Source: Ophiura sarsii (lineage: Eukaryota; Echinodermata; Ophiuroidea; Amphilepidida; Ophiuridae). From it: 64,000 nt of DNA. Each line of letters opens with the position of its first letter. Positions within the stretch are counted from its first letter, which is position 1. Shown one piece after another: positions 45,794 through 55,639 of the stretch. The translations under genes were made by a program, and so were the position numbers. The stretch is from positions 5,197,172 to 5,261,171 of the forward strand of contig CM069444.1 of the NCBI GenBank assembly GCA_035610835.1. The letters are read 5' to 3'. The notes beneath the pieces are model-generated. The model saw nothing but the letters and a program-made list of their open reading frames with translations. It had not been told where the DNA came from and made no database searches.

Positions 45794-46483
45794 ATGTACT
45801 GTTTTGTTAACGCTCTTTTCATGGGTATAGGGTAAAGTGCAACAATGGAAACTGCATCAATTGTTATTCAAATGGCCACTTGTTGAATTGATGTGAAATA
45901 TAATCAAAATCGCAGCTAAATCGTGTTGTACGATTCCATTCTTTGTCTGCTTGTTTAGAGACGACGTTATTCGGTGAGTAATGATTGATGGCCTAGCCTA
46001 CATCGTGAGTCTTTTTGACAAACAAAAGTATGTTGTCTTGCCTTAATTATTATTATAGTTGCAGTGTCAGGTGTTTGTCAAGCTTTGCCAAAAATTAAAT
46101 GGGTTGTCATGTGTCGTAGACGGGATGGCTATCATAGGCCTAGCTAGGAGTAGGCTCGTACGTAGGCCTAGTTAATTTAGCCTAACATTTTTTAGTCTTG
46201 TCAGTTTCGGTTTTACAACAAAAATGGATGACGCCTGACTTCGATTTTGAATACGTTTCTTGAATTGAAACATTTATAAAGTCACCTTTGATGAGACAGA
46301 TTCCTGTTCTGTACTAACTAGGCTGTTTATCATGGGGGGTTTTTTTGCGTCCCCAGTCAAATTTTATACTAGTTTGTTAGCCCTGTAATCAGATTTATTT
46401 CACTGATGCTTGATACGGCCGTGTTTGCCGGTGAGACTGAGACAGACACGCAACGTCAGAGCGATGTTTAGCTTACAATCGCT

Positions 46484-46753
46484 ATGACATACATTGTACG
46501 TCCTTGCTCGTCACTTGTGTCATTTGGGGTCCATGATGAAGCTTACAAAATTTCACCGAGTCTGCGCTCGCTGCTGAGGGACGTCCAGTTACCAGTCAGT
46601 ATCTCTGTAGGGCAGGCTAGCCGCCGCGCTGGTGGTACAAACACACGCCAGTTATTCAAATCATGCAGACCAAATTTGCCGTTCATCATTGACATTTTAC
46701 AACGATATAAAAATGGTGTTTTGTTTTGTTTTCAATGTAGTATTTATTGTTGA
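46484..46753 (+). pseudogene. Possible LINE ORF fragment (pre-endonuclease)
   Basis: An 89-codon ATG frame in GC-richer DNA. Its middle part (QASRRAGGTNTRQLF, then RPNLPFIIDIL) resembles the basic linker found just before the endonuclease domain of L2/CR1-like ORF2 proteins ('R-R-x-G-G … R-P-x-L-P'). The endonuclease itself does not follow. A host exon is the alternative. Confidence 0.25.
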
Positions 46754-46869
46754 AAGTACAGCCGCGAGTAGTCGTGTCGCGTGTATCCATGTTCAGGGCC
46801 CCACTCGCAAACATCTGCCTCTTGTTACCATGCACAACGTCACACAAAACGCCCCGCCCCCAGGTCATT

Positions 46870-47337
46870 GATGCGCGTACAAGTGAATTTTAGAGGTCTT
46901 GGCAATATATCAATAACCTGCGCTGTGCGTTCGCGTTTCCATGTAACGATCAATTTGAGTGGAAGCGCGGTGGTACGCACATTTTCAAAAGTTATGAATG
47001 TTCTAATTATGTCTTTGCAAAAGCATGAAAGTTCTCGTTATTGCCTAAAATGATACCTACTCTGCATATTGCATTTACAGATACCAAATCACTAGAACAA
47101 CGCAAACTTGCTAATGTGCACATTTGACAATAATATCCTAAAGCAGAATAAGTCGCCATATTACATTACAGGTTTTATTAATGGTACGCTTCACCGACTA
47201 GTAGTAACTTCCTCAGATTGACGACTACAAGGAATATCACTTCCCAGGTGTGCATTCAGTCACAACCTAGTGTGTTTTCACACCAAGCGTGAATTTTAAC
47301 AGGAGGGTAAAACGAATGAATAAGTAAAGTACACTTA
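46870..47337. other. Gene-free stretch with short repeats
   Basis: TACGCTTCACCGACTAGTAG with a CTTCCTCA(G/A)ATTGAC phrase at 47186-47222 recurs, changed, at 47830-47875. These may be parts of the duplicated locus described at 48.7 kb. Confidence 0.35.
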
Positions 47338-47545
47338 CACTGTCCATGGCCAAAACTTTACAAAATGTTTTGAAAATGTCAACATAATTCAATGTCATTA
47401 CATTGGAATCACCAGAAATGCATTCAAATAAGTACAAACAATCCTAGTATTGGTTCAGTAATTCGTGAAGTAGGGTTTGAAAGTTGGGAAATGTTTCTGA
47501 AAAAACTGCTTTAAAATGGGAAAACTAATAGCCGCATGGAAAGTG
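47338..47545 (+). mobile_element. piggyBac-like MITE, copy 6
   Basis: Left end CACTGTCCATGGCC after TTA; right end GCCGCATGGAAAGTG followed by TTAA (47546-47549). The CTGCAGAC motif inside the left end has been lost; the interior matches the family closely (GGTTCAGTAATTCGTG, GAAAGTTGGGAAATG). Confidence 0.75.
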
Positions 47546-48848
47546 TTAAGATGCAGCCTCTTGCGATCTTCAGACTGGGTGTACCTTACGATTCCAGGTA
47601 GGTCGCGAATGAAATACGTTCTTGAATTGTTTTGTATAGAGTTCTCTTTTCTTAAAATAATTCTAGAGGTGTAGATGCGTGAAAGGAGTTCCTATGAAAG
47701 AGGCTTGGTTTGAAATCGGTATTATCATAATATCACAGAGATGGAATCATTAAGTAGGTCAGCCGATGACTTCTGTCACCTAGTGTGCACTATAGCGGTG
47801 GGCGGTACTAGAAACCTATATTAATCATTTACGCTTCACTGGCTAACTACCAGCTTCCTCAAATTGACATCTATGTTAGTTGCCCACGTGTTTTCAAATG
47901 TTAAAGCTCCATATGTCAATCGGTATGGTTTAATCAATGTGCATCCAGCCGTTCCTTTACAGATACATCGTCTGCACTAACACTTGCATAACATCCGCCG
48001 CGGTTGTTTAACATAACTTTTACATCAGGGTAAAAATAATTAAACTCTTAAATTCATTGAAGCACTAACATTATAGAAATGTATTATCAATCAACGTATA
48101 TTGCGATTTGTTATGTTACATGCTCATTTGAAGAACCTTTGAAGAACGGCTGATTTCATATCAAGGACAATCTTTAAGGGTATTCATCGGTACATTGATT
48201 ACTTTTCTTTTAAAACTTTACGATGGCGGATCAAATATCTGCGAACCTTCAAGGAAAGGGGTATGTTCAAATTGGACTTTGATAAAAGAAACACGTGCAA
48301 ATGCCTTCATGATTTGTGTGACAGCACAATATCAACAAATAATATGATGGAATAATTAACACCCTCAGTAGGTTTCTTAAACTTGATCATTAAAATGGGT
48401 TTAAGTTTATAACGACACTTGAGAGGAGATACCCTTTATCGTGTCTCTATAGTCATGATATAGATTTTATGTCTACGGGCAACACATATCAAACTAACGG
48501 TTATGGATGTACCTTGAGAGATAACAAACTACTTTTGGGTTTTCTAAATCGTTACTAAATCATTACCATACCAATCAAGCCTCTGACGAGTAACACATCC
48601 TAGATTATAGTCTGTATCTACTCAAGTACATAGTATTTATTAGCGAATTAATCCGTAAAATGACTGACTTATTATATCTTTCCCCCTTGACGGCAAACTA
48701 TGGTGATATATTCGACTTAAAAACCATACCTTGTGTGGTCATGAGAACGTCACGTAGTGCAATGTTATCTGGGATAGAGAACAAACTCTAACTTTAAATG
48801 GGGCCAAGAAAAAGCTGTTGTATAATCGGTTGCGGTGAAAAGTAATAA

Positions 48849-49019
48849 ATGAAAGTGCAAGACCAAGTGTACGCCTCCAATTTCAATAATCTGAACATAA
48901 TATCTCCTTGTGGACTGTATCAAAATGCCGAGGATGAAATCGATACAAATGTTTCCAATTTTCCCTCAATTACCACGGTTAGGATATTCAATTCAGTATT
49001 TACGTTGCAAGAAAGGTAA
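48849..49019 (+). CDS. Paralog family frame 1, copy C
   Basis: ATG with in-frame stops just upstream opens 56 codons: MKVQDQVYASNFNNL…, …LYQNAEDEID…. Copy B (59723-59914) keeps the ATG, the upstream stop and the frame (MKVQDQLYASNFNNL, LYQNAEHEID). Near its end GAAAG|GTAAAA could be a donor. One cysteine; no recognised domain. Confidence 0.4.
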   Translation: MKVQDQVYASNFNNLNIISPCGLYQNAEDEIDTNVSNFPSITTVRIFNSVFTLQER

Positions 49020-49110
49020 AACAGATGAAACTTGAGAGGTTCGGGAGACCTTTTCTGTAGGGATATTCGACTACAATTAACATGTTAAGTGAGTGATGGG
49101 TAAAACCTGG

Positions 49111-49266
49111 CATTACTCTCTCGGGAAAAGACATTTTAGACATAGCATGTTGGTTAGCTCATGTAATAGTGCAATGTTATGTGTGCCAATAGAGACCATG
49201 TTGAGTCTTAAATCATTGGTAGTTATGGAACGGAAGCTTTTGGAAATGAATAAATATGAATTTTAA
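49111..49266 (+). CDS. Paralog family frame 2, copy C
   Basis: Open frame HYSLGKRHFRHSM… through MLSLKSL… to NKYEF and TAA. Copy B (59500-59691) aligns in the same frame (GKRTLKH…, MSLKSL…, GNEF) and stops at the same position. A shared frame and stop between strongly diverged DNA supports a real last exon. Two cysteines, basic. Function unknown. Confidence 0.4.
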   Translation, partial: HYSLGKRHFRHSMLVSSCNSAMLCVPIETMLSLKSLVVMERKLLEMNKYEF

Positions 49267-49304
49267 TATCCCATCGTGCAAGCCTCTTGTATCTTTATGA
49301 AAAT

Positions 49305-49360
49305 CTTGTGAAGTAGTATTATACCATTTCACAAGTAGTCGTATAATACCACTTCACAAG
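49305..49360. repeat. Short near-perfect inverted repeat
   Basis: CTTGTGAAGTAGTATTATA pairs with its complement (one mismatch) around an 18-base loop, just after the C copy of the paralogous locus. Confidence 0.8.
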
Positions 49361-49442
49361 AAGAATTTTATGCGTGTCTACCTGAAATGCATATTATACC
49401 GTTGCAACTTTTAGTCACTCATCAAAAATATTACACATACAC

Positions 49443-49482
49443 ATATCTACTTTATCTATCTATCTACTTTATCTATCTATAG
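49443..49482 (+). repeat. TATC microsatellite
   Basis: Imperfect (TATC)n with TACTT interruptions. Confidence 0.85.
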
Positions 49483-49536
49483 AAAAAAACTCACATATTT
49501 ATCGTTCAGAATTTAGGAGTGACTCTGCTGAAACCA

Positions 49537-49603
49537 ATGGTTATAGTTCATAATTAGCTGATCCAAAAGCTATCTGCGGACTCTATTACATAATATTGTT
49601 GGT
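49537..49603 (+). repeat. 67-bp direct repeat flanking a foldback element
   Basis: CCAATGGTTATAGTTCATAA … ATAATATTGTTGG is repeated almost exactly at 52968-53034, one copy on each side of the 49.7-52.7 kb element. Confidence 0.9.
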
Positions 49604-50217
49604 TGGTAAGACTAGTACCGCCAACTCTATGTTTCCCACCAATTAAGCTGAAGGAGGTCAGCAATGTTGTTTCCTACATGTATTAAATCATATTATATTA
49701 GAGTGTCAGGTTATACACCTATCAGTTGTAAGACGCACCCTATGACCCCCGGGAGAGGTGCGTCGTGGGTGCGTCGTTTACCAAAATTTTTTGACGGAGG
49801 GTACGTCAGTGGCAGCCTTTGGTCCGTCAAAAAAATGACGGAGGGTGCGTCAAGGTCCGTCACTTTACATGGGTGCGTCACAGTGTACATCTGTTTACGA
49901 ACAACAAAATACGACCTTTAAATATACGCTATAGGGCTACTATACCACATAACTCCTTAATACCGCCAACCAGGCTCCACTTTAATACCGCAAACATCAC
50001 TCCGATATTTTATACCGCACGTTCTAAAATGCCTGAAATCACTCGATCATCAATACAAGAGTTTGGCAAACGAAAAAAACAAGGAACCGCAGTAGACCGA
50101 GAACCTTTCATTTTAAGAGAAGTGTCACGTATACAAGCATCTTCATGGTATAAGATAGGGGATCAGCATTGCGCTCTTCCGCACAAGCGCAGAACAATCT
50201 AAGAACACAGAGGTAGT

Positions 50218-50661
50218 AGGACAGGCCCCCGGAATTTAATTTGGTCGGGGATGTGCGACAGGAGATTCAAATAAAAAAACATAGGCCTACCCATTTCTAA
50301 AATGTGATTTTTTGAAAAAACGGTACCCATTTCTAAGGATTTTGCTTCATTTATAGACCCCGTTCGCAAATTATCTGGAAAATAGACCAAAATTTCGCAT
50401 TCGCGAAAATACACCCATTTATATGATTTTCTTTGTGGAAAACTAGACCCAATCTTCGCAATTCGTGAAAATATACCCATTTGTAAGGATTTTAAAATAG
50501 AACCATCTGTAGCAAGTGGGGCAATTTTTTTATTTTTAGAGATTTTCCATCACAAAATCATACCCCATTATGTTTTTTTAAGCAAAAAGCGACTAAGCGG
50601 CACTACATGTAGCGCCACCGCTTAGGCGAGTACCCTCCCACCCCCCCCCCCCCCCCCCCCC
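50218..50661 (+). repeat. Dire repeat within foldback, copy 1
   Basis: Direct repeat of 51211-51586: CCCCCGG-x-ATTTGGTCGGG, AAAACG(G/A)TACCCATTT, TTTTGCTTCATTT, GCGAAAATA(G/C)ACCCA, AAAATCATAC and CTTAGGCGAGTA followed by a C run. It encodes nothing; the antisense frame at 50199-50480 is a by-product of the AAAATAGACCC repeats. Confidence 0.8.
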
Positions 50662-50824
50662 GAAGAAAGGTCACACATAATTTGTCAATCAAGCTCACGG
50701 ACGCAGACATCAAACAACAAAAAGTCGGGTATTAAAAGAGAGAAAAAAACTGGGAGATATTTGATTTGAACAAAACAAAACACTATTTTTAATAGAGCCC
50801 AGCCGCCCGGAAATAAGGCCAAAT

Positions 50825-50894
50825 GGTGTTAAGGGTTGTTATTAACAACCCTTAACACCTGGCCTCGAATGTATATAAAATACATTCGAGGCCA
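50825..50894. repeat. Two adjacent perfect hairpins
   Basis: Hairpin 1: GGTGTTAAGGGTTGTT / complement, loop ATT (50825-50859). Hairpin 2 starts on the next base: TGGCCTCGAATGTAT / complement, loop ATAAA (50860-50894). Both stems are perfect. Confidence 0.95.
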
Positions 50895-50928
50895 GGCCCA
50901 GCTGAGAGAGCCGGGGCATCCCCTGTCC

Positions 50929-51127
50929 AGTGGCGGATACACCGTCCGGGGGAGGGGGGGTTGGCGGGCGCCCCTCGTAAAATTTGACAATATACCTTTT
51001 TTTGTGTACCACTGTACCTTTCATGTTGGGAACCTTTTACGATTTGGTACCAATTACAAAACAGTCTTGGTCACCCCCCCCCCCCCCCCCCCCCCACCCC
51101 GTAAATTTTAATCCTGGATCCGCCACT
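50929..51127. mobile_element. 199-bp CAGTGGCGGAT MITE
   Basis: CAGTGGCGGAT at the left and ATCCGCCACTG at the right are exact inverted ends. Inside are a G-rich run near the left and a C22 run (51074-51095) near the right, as in related small elements of many invertebrates. It is nested within the larger foldback. The target duplication is unclear. Confidence 0.75.
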
Positions 51128-51210
51128 GTTGTCCCCATCACCGAAATCACCGAAATGAAATGACAGTCTCCGATATGACTGGTTATGACCACTCCCTTGA
51201 TCACAGACCA

Positions 51211-51586
51211 CAGCCCCCGGTACTCGGATTTGGTTTGGTCGGGTGGGGGGGGGGGGGGGGGGGGGGTGCCGCTGGAGATTCAAAACTCCTACCCTTTTAG
51301 GGTGTTTTTGGGAAAAAACGATACCCATTTTTAGGGGTTTTGCTTCATTTTAGACCCAATTTTCGCAAATTATCGGGAAAATAGACCTAATTTTTGCAAA
51401 TTTTCGCGAAAATAGACACAAAAATCGCGAAAATAGACCCACTTGTAAAAAGTGACCCCATCATTAGGGATTTCCAGCACAAAATCATACTCTATGTTTA
51501 GGGATTTTGTGCCCAAAAAGCTACCCATTAGATAGAGCGGCACGCCCCCGTATACCATCTTAGGCGAGTAACCCCCCCCCCCCGGG
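51211..51586 (+). repeat. Direct repeat within foldback, copy 2
   Basis: Second copy of 50218-50661, with a G22 run (51245-51266) at its start and a C13 run at its end. The copies flank the CAGTGGCGGAT MITE and the hairpin pair. Confidence 0.8.
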
Positions 51587-52082
51587 TCTTGGCCTGAGAC
51601 TACTCTACCGGGGGAACCACTCGTAATCACCCGTGGCCGTGTTGTCCATGCAATTTTAGTCAAATTTAGGGGGCATCGCATGTGGATCATCAGGGGGGGG
51701 GCATATCTGACTATTTGTTTTAGTTTACAAAAGTTCACATCGAGTTTGTAATTTCATTTGGGGGGCATAACGGTGGGAGGGGGGAGCCCCGGGGGGACTT
51801 ATCACAATAGCGGTACGTGTATGTTCCGCCTTTTTAGATGCCTTTTCTCGAAGTATATGGGTGATATTGATGATTAAATTAGAAATGTTTTTGGTATTTT
51901 TAAAGTGCTCCCTTCAATCCTTTGATGGTTTATAGAAGGTGTAATTTCCAATCCGAAGTTCAAATGTTTAAATACACTTTCGAGAACCCAATTTTGGTTA
52001 TACACCGTTCGAGAACCCAATTTTCTATATACTTACCTTATTGCATAAGCGCAAGCCTACATGTATAACATAAAGGGATGAA

Positions 52083-52162
52083 GGATGCCCCGCCGCCCAC
52101 CCCACCCCCAGTCCCCCACCCCCAGTCCCCCACCCCACCCCCACCTCCTGGTTACGCCACTG
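52083..52162. repeat. C-rich remnant ending TGGTTACGCCACTG
   Basis: Short tandem CCCACCCCCAGT(C) units followed by TGGTTACGCCACTG, the complement of the CAGTGGCGTAACCA end at 45412. It looks like a small internally deleted element. Confidence 0.45.
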
Positions 52163-52737
52163 AACGGGTCGAAAGCAGAATGGGCAGAATGTTCTCGAAA
52201 TTGTTTCATCCTCATCCTGACGTTTATGATAATCAGTTAAATATTTTATGAATTTTAGACCAGACCAGTCAGACATAACATTGTGCATATAAAAGTTCTC
52301 CTCTTGGTTCCGTCCATGGTCCATCCCGGTCCCGGTCCGGAGTCTATATAATTATTCGAGGGACAGGGTTGACAACATCGAATAAGGGCAAATCCCCCGT
52401 GAATTAAAAGTAGTTTCATTTCCAGTAGTCATCGTGTTTTATCCAGTTATAGTCAACGATTTCTGACGACGGGGTGCGTCGTCATGGTCCGTCAGAATCC
52501 ACCAATGGTGCGTCCAAAAATTGACGGAGGGTGCGTATTTGGAAGGCAATGGTCCGTCGTTTTTTTGACACAGGGTGCGTCATGGTACATGATAAGTCGA
52601 CGCACCTCGGTAAAGTGACGCACCACTCCCGGGGGTCATAGGGTGCGTCTTACAACTGATAGGTGTATTATTTCCAATGATATCATATACGAATATCACG
52701 TGTGGATATAACACTTATAAATACAGAAGAAGTAGAT

Positions 52738-52965
52738 TGGCTCATCGAGGAATATTACGTTAATATGGGTAGATTTACTCCTCCAGTCAAATCGTCCGTC
52801 CATGTCCCGCTATTTGAAAGTTAAATCTAAGTGGAGCAACGACATCAGAAGATACAGATTAGTATGTTTATTCTCGTTTGCACGTAGTATGCTTAATTGA
52901 GAATATTTTAATTTCAAGCCTTATCGCACGGTCATTTGGTCATTTTTTAAACATTTAAACATTAA
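52738..52965 (+). repeat. Inverted copy of the 1.8-2.0 kb block
   Basis: TAATATGGGTAGATTTACTC, CGTCCGTCCATGTCCCGCTA and GTGGAGCAACGACATCAGAA match the complement of 1816-2000. A plus-strand frame (EEVDWLIEEYYVNMGRFT … VPLFES) has the same frame and stop as 1916-2062 and is preceded by an acceptor-like ATACAG. Confidence 0.8.
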
Positions 52966-52967
52966 AA

Positions 52968-53034
52968 CAATGGTTATAGTTCATAATTAGCTGATCCAAA
53001 AGCTATCTGCGGACTCTATTACATAATATTGTTG
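52968..53034 (+). repeat. 67-bp direct repeat, second copy
   Basis: Partner of 49537-49603; see that entry. Confidence 0.9.
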
Positions 53035-53830
53035 GAATTGAAGTAGGGAAGGTGATTCAAAAAATTAAACTTAGTGAAGGGTGAACGCAGCAGCAGGCGG
53101 ATACGTTGTTTACAATATCAACCAGAGTATGTAGGACTATGCACGCTGCAAGCAACTTATTTCTAATCGTATGTGCATACGCCAGCGCCTCGTGTAGTAT
53201 AATATGAAATACCACTAAACTTACAATCACATTTTGTCTGAAATTGTGTATTTTTTTTCTTTACAAAGAACTCGTTAGGATCCATTGGAGCAAGAACTGA
53301 TCTCCCATTCAAACACACCCACTGACAATTATTAGTGCATCATTGATCATAATGCTCTTCGGGCTGACATAATGTCAACAATTGTGATTGACGGGGTAGA
53401 AAATTTTGATTGACAAAATCTTTGTCACAGCTTTGTGTAACCACAGTGTATAATTTAGAATGTAGGCTAGGCCTCACACAAAAAGCGTCGCGGGTAATTT
53501 GAGTACGGTGTCAACCGCCGCGCATGAACAAAGCCTTCTGCATACAGTAGCGAATTTGATCCGTAAAATGTGAGACTAGATTAGACTGGAAGGTATTTCT
53601 TCCATGCTATTTTTCGTATACTAGTAATAAAGCTATTGCGTGATGTAAATTATATTTGTCTTAACAACATAATGATGAAGACGATGATAATAGTAGGCTA
53701 TCCCTTTTCAAGTCAAGGTAATATAGAAATTAAAGATATCCAAATTTGTATTATGAAAGGATAATGATTCATATTTGAGCTTTTCGTTTGTTTATATTAT
53801 TAAGGAATCGATGCAAATATTGGGGGTTAG

Positions 53831-53840
53831 TATATATAAA
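53831..53840 (+). promoter_or_regulatory. TATA box
   Basis: TATATATAAA followed about 30 bases later by ACATCAACAACAAACTTC, a plausible transcription start and 5' leader, and by an ATG in good context at 53960. Confidence 0.4.
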
Positions 53841-53959
53841 GAGAAGCATTGCAAACATCAACAACAAACTTCATCAGAAGACATCTATCCACCGTCCTGA
53901 GCTGTACATACGCAGGCTCAGCAGCCTGAGCTCTCAATAACTAAAGCAGCACATCGAGC

Positions 53960-54094
53960 ATGGTGAATTTATTGTCCATGATGTGTGGACACTCTGGTGT
54001 GGAAAAGTCTTGTGAATGTCTCTGTCACTTCACCGGAAATGACGTGTTCCCCACTTGGCCAGATCAAGGATCTCCAGATCAAGGATCTCCGTAG
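53960..54094 (+). CDS. Candidate first exon, Cys-containing
   Basis: ATG with A at -3 and G at +4, about 120 bases after a TATA box, opens 44 codons to TAG (54092-54094): MVNLLSMMCGHSGVEKSCEC then LCHFTG. A second frame over the same DNA (…LVWKSLVNVSVTSPEMTCS…) continues to the donor-like GTG|GTAAAAG at 54113, so a different start or a frameshift is possible. A 15-bp tandem repeat (ATCAAGGATCTCCAG) lies near its end. Not recognised. Confidence 0.25.
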   Translation: MVNLLSMMCGHSGVEKSCECLCHFTGNDVFPTWPDQGSPDQGSP

Positions 54095-54214
54095 AAGTTC
54101 AGTGGTAAAAGTAACGTTTTCAAAATTAATTACTTGTAATGAAAAAATGAACACTAATTATTACTTAATGCTTGTTATACTTAAATGAATAATTCTAAAT
54201 GTATGTCCACATTC

Positions 54215-54350
54215 TGATAAATGCCAAAAGATTTGAGACTCATCCATGGTCTACTAGCGCATAAACATTCATAACTACGTGATATACATACTGCACCATG
54301 TGAAAGTGTCCTTTCCCCAAAGGGTAATGTAATTTTCACCAGGCACGTTA
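54215..54350 (-). pseudogene. Paralog family frame 2, copy A (decayed)
   Basis: DNA aligns with 59500-59691, including CACCAGG(C/T)AC, GATTTGAGACTCATCCA(T/C)GGTCTACTAGC, but small indels break the frame that is open in copies B and C. Confidence 0.45.
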
Positions 54351-54404
54351 TATCTTAATTGTTGCAAATATCGTTACAGAAAAGGTTTTCCAAGCGTCTC
54401 AAGT

Positions 54405-54599
54405 TGCATATGCTTTACCTCTCTTACAACCTGTACAAAGATGTATAACGCAAATTCCGAATCCCCTAGCTGTAATTGAAGAAAAACTAGGAAATATTAT
54501 TATCGATTTCATCCATCAGCATTTTGATATAGTCGACAAGGGGATCATGTGTGCATGGTTATTGAAATTTGATGCGTATAATTGGTCTTGCACTTTCAT
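54405..54599 (-). pseudogene. Paralog family frame 1, copy A (frameshifted)
   Basis: Keeps the ATG (54597-54599) and MKVQDQLYASNFNN, then a one-base insertion shifts the frame to a stop. The DNA beyond remains alignable with copies B and C. Confidence 0.5.
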
Positions 54600-55333
54600 T
54601 TAACACTTCTCACCGCAACCGATTATACAGCAGCTTCTTCTAGGTCCCTTTGATATAGAATGCAGTTTTTGTGTTAATATACAAATAAACGATATTATGA
54701 TTCCTACATTGTGTAAGTAAACGTGCCAAAATGAAGTCGATTTTCCATGGCTGAGATGACCTTTGAAGAGTAGCTCGTGCTGCGGCAGGGAGCAACGCTT
54801 TAAGGAAATTAAATGAAATTATGAGAATAATACTAAGCGTTTATTTTATTATCTAATGGATATTTTAAGTAAATGTAGGGAACAACCAGCAAAGTAACCA
54901 TCATGGTGTTTTCGTAATACCTAATTATGTTTTACCAACCAAAGGTTACTGAAAAATACATGTAGAAAGTCAGTGACTATGTAAATCCATTTTCATAAAC
55001 ACGAGGTAGACATAAACTATAATGTGGGTTTATTTCTTCAGAGGCCTTTTCGTACATTTGCAGTAACGATTTGAGGACAATTCAAACTTAAGTACTTTAT
55101 TATTTCACAAGCCACATCGATAACCTTTGCTTTTAACTTTTTGTCGTAGACAATCGATACACTAGAGAAACGATAAAAGGTATCTTCTCTCCACCGTTAC
55201 GAAAATGCTATATGTGTCGTCATCTACTTAACCCATTAAACGATTCGGTTTAAGTAATCTCTTCTGGGTGGGTGTGCGTTTTGTTGTGAACCTTCATCTT
55301 CACAATGGTCAAACTATTTCACATTGAATATCA

Positions 55334-55537
55334 TCAAGATTTGACGAAGATATTGGGTCGGACAGATTCCCAGTTTGTATGTGCTACATACCCCTTCCAT
55401 ATACATACTAAAAACCGAGCTAACAATCGAGTATAGACACATCCACGATTTCTTGAGCAACACCAGCATGCTTCACTTTTATCACATGACCACTGATTTC
55501 TGTCACCAGTGTCTACTGATTCACATTTACATGACAT
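55334..55537 (-). CDS. Candidate cysteine-rich exon
   Basis: Minus-strand frame of 67 codons with nine cysteines concentrated in its first 45 residues (SCKCESVDTGD, WSCDKSEACWCCSRNRGCVY). Such density is far above the background. It has no equivalent in unit B of the duplication. Splice borders are not clear and the fold is not recognised. Confidence 0.25.
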   Translation of the reverse strand: MSCKCESVDTGDRNQWSCDKSEACWCCSRNRGCVYTRLLARFLVCIWKGYVAHTNWESVRPNIFVKS

Positions 55538-55639
55538 TGCAATGAGAGGCTTATAATGTTGTTAAACGAGGGTCTTTAAGAAAGTCCTGCTGCAACTAGA
55601 ACAATTGATGTGACTTCAATTCAGTCCTTTTTTGTTATA

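Larger units (their letters stand above)
48740..49270 (+). repeat. Paralogous locus, copy C (inverted)
   Basis: Aligns with the complements of 54215-54690 (copy A) and 59500-60010 (copy B), including ATAATCGGTTGCGGTGA, AATGAAAGTGCAAGACCAA and (A/C)AAAATGC(C/T)GA. Identity is moderate. Each copy holds the two frames described next. Confidence 0.75.
49714..52667. mobile_element. 2.95-kb foldback element, GGTGCGTC/GACGGACC arms
   Basis: TTA on both sides (49711-49713, 52668-52670) flanks ends that are exact inverted repeats for about 42 bases (TACACCTATCAGTTGTAAGA …). Each arm (about 170-220 bp) then carries many copies of GGTGCGTC and GGTCCGTC/GACGGACC in both orientations with TTTTTTGAC between. 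The interior (49.95-52.4 kb) contains a direct repeat pair, hairpins, G/C tracts and a nested small element but no transposase. A TTA duplication fits PIF/Harbinger-type insertion; this is inference. Confidence 0.85.

Noticed and set aside
49664..50202. Overlapping frames in the foldback arm
   Set aside because: They arise from GGTGCGTC/GACGGACC repeats and end without any recognisable domain.
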